The notes below the pieces were generated by a model that was not told where the DNA came from, searched no databases, and saw only the letters and a program-made list of their open reading frames with translations. The position numbers were made by a program, and so were the translations under genes. Below, piece after piece: positions 1-6,418 of a DNA stretch of 15,957 bases (its first letter is position 1; the number at the start of each line of letters is the position of its first letter). Source of the DNA: Liminaster sp964567855 (GTDB taxonomy: Bacteria > Bacteroidota > Bacteroidia > Bacteroidales > UBA3663); assembly GCA_964567855.1 (NCBI GenBank), contig CAZMOE010000051.1, positions 1 through 15,957 of the forward strand. The letters are read 5' to 3'.

Positions 1-1
1 C

Positions 2-2920
2 CTGTTCCGTAAGATTCTCGACGGCTCTGTCCGCATTCTTAGCCGTAAAGAGGTGATCGACCGCACGAAGGTGGTTATCTATCAGGATATCAACAAAGGC
101 GGCGACCGCGAGGACTATATGACCCCCTCGGGATTATTCAAGGGGCTTTATCAGATGGATGACGACGGCGAATGGCTCGATAACATCACGTGGTTTAAGA
201 AATCCGGCCGCTATCCGGCCGTGCCGACCGTCTACAAGCTGGCCGATTCTTTGGCTCAGACTTTCGAGGTGAAGGTCCGTTCTTCCAATTTCTCCAAGCG
301 CTGGCCGACCGTTGCCGATAAAGTCAGGGAGTTCAACACGCTTTTCCCGGAGGAATATACGGGCGATGCCTATTTCTCCCGTGTCGAGAATGCCTGGGTC
401 GGCTACAATCCTTATGTCAAAGACCAGCTGGCGAAGGGTTCTGTGCCTTTCCTTTATAATACCTGCGAAAGAATGGACGTTGTCTTCAATCAGTATTCTT
501 TGATGCAGTTGCGTGAAACGGCCGACCGTCTGGACTTCTATCTTACCAATTACCGGACTGATGAAACAAAGCTCCGTACAGATACCATCCGTATTTATGG
601 TGCCACTGCCGAGCCGGAATATACATTGGTTGACCGCGCTTCGCATCAGCCGAGCCATATCGTTGCGACCTGGACGGACGGGGTCTATACCCTTGCTGTC
701 AGTCATAACGGTCCGCTGGATCTTTCTGTCCGCTGTGCGGGTAGCGCTACGGATCGCCTGACAGGGGTAACGCCCTCCAAGATTGTTCCTCCGGCCGCTC
801 CGTCGGTTTATACCGGTCCCCGTCAGTATGAGGCCGAGAGCTTCGATTATAAAAACATCGACCGTTGCGTTACGAACGGATACTATTCTAATGTGCGTGG
901 TTTTACCGGTCAGGGGTATCTTTCCTTCGGCAAAAATGCAGGGGCCGCCGTGCGTGATACGGTGACCGTGGATCGTGCCGGTTCCTATCAGCTCCGTCTC
1001 CGTTATGCTGCGCCGGAAGGAGCCGTTCGTACGGTCAATATCTATGTCAACGGCGCGCGTGTAACGACCATGAATCTGACTAAATCCAAAGACGGGGAAT
1101 TTTGGAAAGAGTTTACCCGTAAGATCAAGTTGAAAGCCGGCCGTAATGAGATCCGCTTCTCTGCGTCTTCCGCCGGAACGTATAATCTTTACCTCGACAA
1201 TATGGTGGTCGAGGCTGTCGATAATGCACGGCGTTACGACTTCGCCGGAGATGTCGCTACCACGGCGCCCGGAAATCCCGCCGCTGAAATGGTTAGTCTT
1301 TGCAGCGGTGCGGCAGGCGTTGTNNNNNNNNNNNNNNNNNNNNNNNNNNNNNNNNNNNNNNNNNNNNNNNNNNNNNNNNNNNNNNNNNNNNNNNNNNNNN
1401 NNNNNNNNNNNNNNNNNNNNNNNTTAAGCATTGCCTCTTCCGGCACTGACGCAGTGCGTCCGCTTTCCGCTTATGTTTCCGACATTACGGCCGCAACCGG
1501 CGTTCCGGTATGGTATCGCGCTTCTGTTGCCGGTGATATGCTTCAGTTTGAATGTTCTACCGACAGCCTTACGTGGCAGGGCGCCGCACAGACCGTTGTT
1601 ACGGATGCTGATCACACCATCGGAGCCACTCAGATCATCTGGGGCTACGAAGGCGCCACCACGGGCTGGACAATGGATGATATTACTTTATTGCAGTCGG
1701 GATTAAGTGTTTCCCGCACCTATCTGGATCATTTCTCCGCCTATTTCGGCAGGACCGATAGTGAACCTAAGAGTTTCTATCTTTCCGGAACGGGTCTGGT
1801 TGATGATATTCAGGTGAGCGTCGACGGTAATTATGAAGTCTCGTTGAGTGCAGACGGGAACTATGCCGAGGCGTTGACTCTCGCGCAGGTTTCCGGTGAG
1901 TTCGCCCGGCAGGAAATCTTCGTCCGTTTGAAAGACGGATTGGAAATGAATGATTATACCGGCACGATTACCATTGCCACCGCTTTGGTTCCGGCACGTA
2001 CGATTGCATTGAGCGGAAAGGTTGTTCCACCTGCTGTATCTTTGAAATATGACTTTGAGGCCGATGCCGCCACAACGATTTCGACACCGATTCCTGCCAA
2101 GGATGTTACTGTCGGTACCGGTAATGGGGCTAAGGCCGGTGTGGTGGATTATACCGATGCAACCGGACAGAGCAGTCATTGGCTCAAGGCTTATGGCGGC
2201 GGTTTGCGCAACGGCACCGGTATCCTGAACCTCACTCGCTTTACTGATTTGGCCACCGACTATTCCGTAACCTGGAAACAGGCGCTCACCACGGCCGACG
2301 ACAGCTATAAGGTCGGTGTTCTCTTGCGTGGAAACAAGTCTAAAGTCGGTACCTCTTCCACCGGCTATGTACAGGGAATGATGCAGGGTTATGTATTCAT
2401 TGTCTATAACAACCGTTCTGCCGGCAATTCGGAGTTCCGTATTTATAGCTCTACCGCTTCGACCAATCTTACGATGTTGGCCAACGGCATCGCCGGCGAT
2501 TTGAATCCTTCTGCCGGTCAGCCTGTATGGTATCGTGCTTCGGCACAGGGTGAGAACTCCGTGACCTTACGGTTCGAGTATTCTACCGATAGTCTGAACT
2601 GGAAACTTGTCACCCTCTTTACAGATGTGAACGGCACCTTCACCAAGGGATCCACCCAGGCCGTCTGGGGATTGGCTGCCGCTACCCAAGGTTTCTGTCT
2701 GGATGATATTGTTTTCGACGGTGTCACTTATGATGAGTCCGTATATTCTCACAATTCCGGCATTCTGCAGGATGGAACCCTTGTCTCGGAAGAATTTTAC
2801 ACGCTTACAGGCCAACGGGTGGCTTTGAGTGCCGCAGAGCGTAATGGCCTTTACATTGTACGCCGTACCTATTCCGACGGCCGCGTGGAAAGTGCCAAGG
2901 TATGGCTCCGGAATCGATAA
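2..2920 (+). CDS. GH98-family glycoside hydrolase, multi-modular, 5'-truncated and gap-interrupted
   Basis: The reading frame is open to the window edge (from base 2), so the N-terminus and most of the catalytic barrel lie upstream. The GTG at 53 is not the real start. Numbering from that GTG, residues 1-130 resemble the end of the GH98 catalytic region (SGRYPAVPTVY, WVGYNPY). Residues 131-235 resemble the GH98 C-terminal beta domain (YNTCERMDVVF, FYLTNYRTDE). Residues 258-388 look like a CBM6/CBM35 carbohydrate-binding module, and about 394-546 and 665-889 are two copies of one module. An Ig-like segment (about 553-657) lies between the copies. The C-terminus (FYTLTGQRVA, GLYIVRR) resembles a type IX secretion sorting tail, suggesting export to the surface. 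Known GH98 enzymes are blood-group endo-beta-galactosidases or, in Bacteroides, endo-xylanases. The GH43 neighbour favours xylan, but this is inference. An assembly gap interrupts residues 424-457. The family call rests on motif memory, not a search. Confidence 0.72.
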   Translation: MFRKILDGSVRILSRKEVIDRTKVVIYQDINKGGDREDYMTPSGLFKGLYQMDDDGEWLDNITWFKKSGRYPAVPTVYKLADSLAQTFEVKVRSSNFSKRWPTVADKVREFNTLFPEEYTGDAYFSRVENAWVGYNPYVKDQLAKGSVPFLYNTCERMDVVFNQYSLMQLRETADRLDFYLTNYRTDETKLRTDTIRIYGATAEPEYTLVDRASHQPSHIVATWTDGVYTLAVSHNGPLDLSVRCAGSATDRLTGVTPSKIVPPAAPSVYTGPRQYEAESFDYKNIDRCVTNGYYSNVRGFTGQGYLSFGKNAGAAVRDTVTVDRAGSYQLRLRYAAPEGAVRTVNIYVNGARVTTMNLTKSKDGEFWKEFTRKIKLKAGRNEIRFSASSAGTYNLYLDNMVVEAVDNARRYDFAGDVATTAPGNPAAEMVSLCSGAAGVXXXXXXXXXXXXXXXXXXXXXXXXXXXXXXXXXXLSIASSGTDAVRPLSAYVSDITAATGVPVWYRASVAGDMLQFECSTDSLTWQGAAQTVVTDADHTIGATQIIWGYEGATTGWTMDDITLLQSGLSVSRTYLDHFSAYFGRTDSEPKSFYLSGTGLVDDIQVSVDGNYEVSLSADGNYAEALTLAQVSGEFARQEIFVRLKDGLEMNDYTGTITIATALVPARTIALSGKVVPPAVSLKYDFEADAATTISTPIPAKDVTVGTGNGAKAGVVDYTDATGQSSHWLKAYGGGLRNGTGILNLTRFTDLATDYSVTWKQALTTADDSYKVGVLLRGNKSKVGTSSTGYVQGMMQGYVFIVYNNRSAGNSEFRIYSSTASTNLTMLANGIAGDLNPSAGQPVWYRASAQGENSVTLRFEYSTDSLNWKLVTLFTDVNGTFTKGSTQAVWGLAAATQGFCLDDIVFDGVTYDESVYSHNSGILQDGTLVSEEFYTLTGQRVALSAAERNGLYIVRRTYSDGRVESAKVWLRNR
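1232..1690 (+). repeat. Copy A of a duplicated module in the GH98 protein
   Basis: This segment encodes RYDFAGDVATT, then after the gap VPVWYRAS, FECSTDSLTW and WTMDDITL. Each piece has a matching piece in the same order in copy B (KYDFEADAATT, QPVWYRAS, FEYSTDSLNW, FCLDDIVF). The middle of copy A is lost in the N gap. The pattern suggests a lectin-like beta-sandwich module. The relation is seen at protein level, and I did not compute identity. Confidence 0.7.
1324..1423. other. Assembly gap of 100 N inside the GH98 gene
   Basis: Exactly 100 N, a conventional placeholder for a gap of unknown size. The reading frame happens to continue across it. Alignment of copy A to the intact copy B suggests that roughly 95-100 residues (about 290-300 bp) are missing, not 33. 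Confidence 0.97.
2045..2719 (+). repeat. Copy B of the duplicated module in the GH98 protein
   Basis: This is the complete copy of the module, about 225 residues. It starts with KYDFEADAATT and ends with FCLDDIVF. It shares ordered blocks with copy A, including VWYRAS followed by a STDSLxW strand and a final W/F-x-x-DDI strand. Because it is uninterrupted, it serves as a template for how much of copy A is missing. Confidence 0.7.
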
Positions 2921-2940
2921 ATGAAAAACTCGTATTGACA

Positions 2941-4557
2941 ATGAAAAATGTTTTATGTGTTATTCTTTCCCTCTCCGCTCTGTTTGCTTCGGCAGCAGAG
3001 CCGGAGGAGCGGGTTCCGACAGCGCCCGGAGCCGTTCAGATGTTCACGAATCCGGTGCTGTGGGCGGATGTGCCTGATCCGGATGTGATTCGGGTAGGAG
3101 AATATTTCTATATGGTCAGTACTACGATGCACCTGATGCCGGGTGCACCGGTGATGCGCTCCCGCGATTTGGTGAACTGGGAAACTGTCAGCTATTTGTT
3201 TGACCATCTCGAAGAAACTCCCAAATATGACATGCAGGATGGTACTGTTTACGGTCGCGGACAGTGGGCAACGTCGCTGCGTTATCGTGACGGCTGGTTT
3301 TATGCCCTCTTCTCGCCAAATGACGACCCTTACCGCTCTTTTATCTATAAGACCCAGGATCCTGCCGGCGGCTGGACATTGCACGCGCGGATGAAACATT
3401 TTCATGATGCCTCGCTCTTTCTGGACGACGACGGCCGTGCATACGTTTTTAGCGGCACCGGGCGTCTCACGGAACTGGAATCCGATCTCTCTGGGGTGAA
3501 GGCCGGCGGCGTGGAAATGCAGCTCTTCGAACGGGATGCCTCAGAAACCGGCTTGCTGGAGGGTAGCCGCGTCATTAAACATGATGGAAAATATTATTTG
3601 CTCATGATCTCGTGGCCGAATGGCGGAAAACGCCGTCAGGTATGTTATCGGGCCGATCAAGTTACCGGTCCGTATGAAAAAAAGGTCATCTTGCTGGATA
3701 ACTTTGCCGGTTTCCCCTATGTCGGGCAGGGATGTATTGTCGATGCCGCCGACGGACGGTGGTATGGGATCATTTTCCAGGATCGCGGCGGTGTCGGCCG
3801 TGTTCTGACTTTGATGCCTTGCCGGTGGGTGGACGACTGGCCGATGCTGGGCGACGAGCAGGGACGGGTTCCGCTCACGATGCCGCGCCCGGTTCAGGGT
3901 CAGAAAGAGATGCCTTTGGTGGTGAGTGATGATTTTTCCGGCCGTCAGCTGGATATGCACTGGCAGTGGAATCATAATCCCGTGCCCGAAGCCTGGTCTT
4001 TGTCCGAACGGCCCGGATTCCTGCGCTTGAAAACCTCTCGGAAGTCCGAAACTGTCTACACTGCTCCGAATACACTGACGCAGCGCATGGAGGGACCGCG
4101 TTGCAGCGGGGTCATCGTTATGGATGTGGCCCGCATGGCCGACGGCGACCGCGCCGGACTGGCTGCTTTCAACGGCCATTCCGGAATGCTGACTATCTCT
4201 CGGGAAGGGAGAAAGAAATTTCTGACCATGAGCTCTTCCGTAGTGAGTCTTACCGACAAAGAGAAAAAAGTGACGGCTGTCGACAGCGAGGAGCATGCCC
4301 GTGTCCAGCTGAAAAAGAATAAAGTCTATCTGCGGGTCGATGCCGATTTCCGGTTAGGTCGCGATATTGCCGTGTTCTATTATAGCTATGACAATAAAAC
4401 ATGGATTCCGATCGGCAAAGAGTTTAAAATGATTTTCGATTACCGGAAATTCTTTATGGGCACCAAGTTCGCGATTTTCAATTATGCTACGAAGCAGACC
4501 GGCGGTTATGTAGATGTCGATTGGTTCGAGTATAAGAAGGACGAAACCCTTCGGTGA
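2941..4557 (+). CDS. GH43 glycosidase (arabinofuranosidase/beta-xylosidase type) with C-terminal beta-sandwich
   Basis: Exported glycosidase of 538 residues. I chose the ATG at 2941 because it begins a good signal peptide (MKNVLCVILSLSALFASA) and lies 20 bp after the GH98 stop. The ATG at 2902 would add 13 residues and overlap that gene. The five-bladed propeller domain spans about 35-320. The expected GH43 acidic residues are visible: D46 in VPDPDVIR (base), D156 in FHDASLF (pKa modulator) and E207 in LLEGSRV (acid). Residues about 326-535 (SDDFSGRQLDMHWQWN onward) match the concanavalin A-like domain often found behind GH43 beta-xylosidases. The NPVLWADVPDPDVIR pattern suggests a subfamily 12-like enzyme, known for arabinofuranosidase or xylosidase activity. 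It is probably co-transcribed with GH98 and trims the products. No sorting tail is seen, so a periplasmic location is likely. Confidence 0.88.
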   Translation: MKNVLCVILSLSALFASAAEPEERVPTAPGAVQMFTNPVLWADVPDPDVIRVGEYFYMVSTTMHLMPGAPVMRSRDLVNWETVSYLFDHLEETPKYDMQDGTVYGRGQWATSLRYRDGWFYALFSPNDDPYRSFIYKTQDPAGGWTLHARMKHFHDASLFLDDDGRAYVFSGTGRLTELESDLSGVKAGGVEMQLFERDASETGLLEGSRVIKHDGKYYLLMISWPNGGKRRQVCYRADQVTGPYEKKVILLDNFAGFPYVGQGCIVDAADGRWYGIIFQDRGGVGRVLTLMPCRWVDDWPMLGDEQGRVPLTMPRPVQGQKEMPLVVSDDFSGRQLDMHWQWNHNPVPEAWSLSERPGFLRLKTSRKSETVYTAPNTLTQRMEGPRCSGVIVMDVARMADGDRAGLAAFNGHSGMLTISREGRKKFLTMSSSVVSLTDKEKKVTAVDSEEHARVQLKKNKVYLRVDADFRLGRDIAVFYYSYDNKTWIPIGKEFKMIFDYRKFFMGTKFAIFNYATKQTGGYVDVDWFEYKKDETLR

Positions 4558-4626
4558 AAGACTGGAGGCGCAGATTATCTGTTATAAGGACGTTTTTTTC
4601 ATGGTATTATTATATATAAAAGGAGG

Positions 4627-4663
4627 TATGCCTTCAGATGTGATATCTGGAGGCATATTTTTT
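4627..4663 (+). terminator. Intrinsic terminator after the GH98-GH43 operon
   Basis: A 13-bp stem (4627-4639 with 4645-4657, one G-U pair) closes a 5-nt loop and is followed by six T. It lies 70 bp after the GH43 stop and ends the glycosidase operon. The rest of the 279-bp spacer to the lipocalin gene holds nothing I recognise. Confidence 0.82.
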
Positions 4664-4836
4664 ATTTAGGTGGCCGGTTCTGGAAGTCCGGTGGCGGAGC
4701 GGGTGGGATTCGGGAAGATATTTTCATAGCGGCCGATCGGTTGAAGTTTCTTTTATCTGTGGGGATGATTGAGCTTATCGTTAGTTATCGAACGAATGGG
4801 GGATTTTTCTGTTTTTATAATAGAGAAGATTGACTT

Positions 4837-5382
4837 ATGAGAAACTTCGGTAAAAAATTGTGTCTTGTCCCTTTAGTCGGTGTTATCATCGGATGGGCGG
4901 CTTGTAGTTCCTCCCGGAGGGACAAGGAAAAAACCGTCGATGTAGCGACTGTCAAATCACTGGATATTGCCCGCTATATGGGCCGATGGTATGAAATTGC
5001 CCGCTATGATCATCGTTTCGAGCGGGGGATGACCCACGTTATGGCCGATTATACTTTATTGCCTGACGGGAAGATTCGGGTTGTGAATACCGGAGTGAAA
5101 AATGGTAAACGGAAGCAGATTACAGGTAAAGCGAAACAACCCGATCCGCTCCGTTACCCCGGTCGGCTGGAAGTTTCGTTCTTCCTGTGGTTTTATTCCG
5201 ATTATTATATATTGGAGTTAGGGGAAAATTACCGCTATTCCGTGGTCGGAAGCAGTTCGGATGATTATCTGTGGATCCTGAGCCGCACACCACAGATGGA
5301 GAAGTCCTTGCTGGATGGCATTCTTCTCCGTCTGGAACAGCGTGGATATGATTTGTCCCGCCTGATATTTGTCGAACAATAG
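4837..5382 (+). CDS. blc: Lipocalin-family lipoprotein, Blc-like
   Basis: An envelope lipocalin of 181 residues, the usual size for bacterial Blc. The N-terminus has a hydrophobic signal ending GWAAC, so C23 is the likely lipidated cysteine. Tryptophan at -3 makes the lipobox slightly unusual. The first lipocalin signature is YMGRWYEIARYDHRFERG (G49-x-W51). Later strands carry VVNTGVKNGK, LEVSFFLWFYSDYYILEL and YSVVGSSSDDYLWILSRTP, all typical of the Blc/apolipoprotein D branch. Family members bind fatty acids or lysophospholipids and are linked to membrane stress or repair. The gene appears monocistronic: a terminator lies upstream and a convergent gene begins 26 bp beyond its stop. I saw no clear TAnnTTTG element upstream. 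Confidence 0.9.
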   Translation: MRNFGKKLCLVPLVGVIIGWAACSSSRRDKEKTVDVATVKSLDIARYMGRWYEIARYDHRFERGMTHVMADYTLLPDGKIRVVNTGVKNGKRKQITGKAKQPDPLRYPGRLEVSFFLWFYSDYYILELGENYRYSVVGSSSDDYLWILSRTPQMEKSLLDGILLRLEQRGYDLSRLIFVEQ

Positions 5383-5408
5383 ATTCGCATTTTCCACATT
5401 TACGGGAA

Positions 5409-6008
5409 TCACGGCATCCATTCCATGATGCCGTCTACCGGATGCCGGGCACGCCATTCCTGCAATTGTTCGTAGGTGCGGACACCGTCTCGCAATACCG
5501 CCTGATAGTATTCCACACCCATGATTTTTTCTTCGGCAGGAGTTTCTTCCTTCAAACGCAATATGGCCAGACGGGTTTCATCGGTCAGTACCGTTTGGAT
5601 GCGTTCTGCCATGCGCTCGAAGTAACCTTCATAATGGGCGCCGTACGGCATGTGGATCATGTCTATTTGCCACGTTCTGCTTTCTTCATCCGTGTACTCT
5701 ATCTGCCATTGTAAGCATTCATCCGCTTCTTGCAGCAGATTGAGGCAGGTCGCCTTGCCGGTATGGGGCTGTCGCATGATTTGGGCGATGGCCGCAAAAC
5801 TATCTTCTATCCGCAGCGGAGACGAATAGATGTGGAAATCGATGTCGCGATGCTTCATCAGCAGTCCCATGCGCAGGGAGCCTACCAGATGAGGTTCCGC
5901 CCCGACTGATTGCCAGGCCTCTTCGATGCGAAGCTGTCGGATTATTTTCCATGCTTGCTCCTGCATCTGCGCGGAACGGTTCAGAATTTCTTTGTCTTGT
6001 GCTGTCAT
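5409..6008 (-). CDS. Small nucleotidyltransferase-fold protein
   Basis: A 199-residue protein, cytoplasmic by the absence of any signal or membrane segment. Residues 39-61 carry a polymerase-beta-type nucleotidyltransferase signature: LVGSLRMG (G43-S44) followed by HRDIDFHIY (D55 and D57). A plausible third carboxylate is D116 in TWQIDMIHM. This is the active-site arrangement of minimal nucleotidyltransferases, including antibiotic-modifying enzymes, but no substrate can be inferred. The N-terminus (MTAQDKEILNRSAQMQEQAW) is predicted helical and the C-terminus (GVEYYQAVLRDGVRTYEQLQEW) looks like a helical partner domain. The ATG at 6008 is the best start, preceded by a purine-rich stretch. 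It is convergent with the lipocalin gene and divergent from the permease gene, so it is probably transcribed alone. Fold call fairly sure, function unknown. Confidence 0.62.
   Translation of the reverse strand: MTAQDKEILNRSAQMQEQAWKIIRQLRIEEAWQSVGAEPHLVGSLRMGLLMKHRDIDFHIYSSPLRIEDSFAAIAQIMRQPHTGKATCLNLLQEADECLQWQIEYTDEESRTWQIDMIHMPYGAHYEGYFERMAERIQTVLTDETRLAILRLKEETPAEEKIMGVEYYQAVLRDGVRTYEQLQEWRARHPVDGIMEWMP
5411..5434. other. Stem-loop at the convergent gene ends
   Basis: A perfect 8-bp inverted repeat (ACGGCATC and GATGCCGT) with an 8-nt loop sits just beyond the lipocalin stop and over the last codons of the minus-strand nucleotidyltransferase-like gene. Neither side has a T tract, so it is not a classical terminator. 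It may mark a 3' end for either transcript. Confidence 0.35.
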
Positions 6009-6208
6009 GAGTCTTTTTGTCTTTTAGCGTGCTCCATCTGTAGATACAGGGCCTATTTTTGTGATAGCGATGAAAAGAGCGGGTGTTACTGTCGAATGGG
6101 GAAGGGTTTGTTTTACGAAACCGGTTGTCGTCTGCTGAACGGCAGGTCGTTCTCGTATGCCGGGAAGAGATGCTTCTCTGCTTGAAGACGGTATTCCCGT
6201 TGCGGCTG

Positions 6209-6216
6209 CAAAGATA
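6209..6216 (-). promoter_or_regulatory. -7 promoter element for the nucleotidyltransferase-like gene
   Basis: On the minus strand this reads TATCTTTG, an exact match to the Bacteroidota -7 consensus TAnnTTTG, and is followed by CAGCC. No good -33 TTTG is seen at the usual distance. Initiation here would give a leader of about 195 nt before the ATG at 6008. Confidence 0.5.
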
Positions 6217-6347
6217 CGGAATCGGGACAATATAAGATCGGGATGAAGTAGGATAAAATCGTTTCAAATTAAATAAAAAACAGAAATTGATTCTGTCGGG
6301 TATGGTCGGAATAATGCCGGTATGATATTCGGGCCGGTTCCGGTCTT

Positions 6348-6355
6348 TATCTTTG
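6348..6355 (+). promoter_or_regulatory. Upstream -7 element for the Cu/Zn efflux permease
   Basis: Reads TATCTTTG, an exact match to TAnnTTTG, and is followed directly by the palindrome at 6354-6368, which overlaps its end. A transcript from here would have a leader of about 55-60 nt. Confidence 0.45.
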
Positions 6356-6368
6356 CAACCCGGTTGCA
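6354..6368 (+). promoter_or_regulatory. Candidate operator palindrome at the metal-efflux promoter
   Basis: TGCAACCCGGTTGCA is a perfect 7-bp inverted repeat around one central base. It overlaps the upstream -7 element and lies just upstream of the proximal one, where a metal-sensing repressor or activator could act. No regulator gene is seen next to it. The operator role is inference. Confidence 0.45.
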
Positions 6369-6380
6369 GGAAAAATGCTC

Positions 6381-6388
6381 TACCTTTG
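6381..6388 (+). promoter_or_regulatory. Proximal -7 element for the Cu/Zn efflux permease
   Basis: Reads TACCTTTG, an exact match to TAnnTTTG, and lies 30 bp before the chosen ATG at 6419, giving a leader of about 25 nt. It is 33 bp downstream of a second TAnnTTTG. The nearest TTTG upstream (6352) is farther than the usual -33 spacing. Confidence 0.55.
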
Positions 6389-6418
6389 CAGCAGTCAAGA
6401 TTAAATTTTTTACTGGAT

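Larger units (their letters stand above)
6009..6418. other. 410-bp divergent regulatory region
   Basis: No convincing gene lies here. The short open frames overlap one another and do not resemble proteins. The region holds a -7 element facing the nucleotidyltransferase gene (6209-6216), two -7 elements facing the permease gene (6348-6355 and 6381-6388) and a perfect palindrome (6354-6368). Confidence 0.75.

Noticed and set aside
2902..2940. Upstream ATG extending the GH43 protein by 13 residues
   Set aside because: It would overlap the GH98 gene and place charged residues ahead of a complete signal peptide.
6280..6296. 6-bp AT-rich inverted repeat followed on the minus strand by six T, terminator-like
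   Set aside because: The stem is weak and no minus-strand gene lies upstream for it to end. It is likely chance in an AT-rich spacer.
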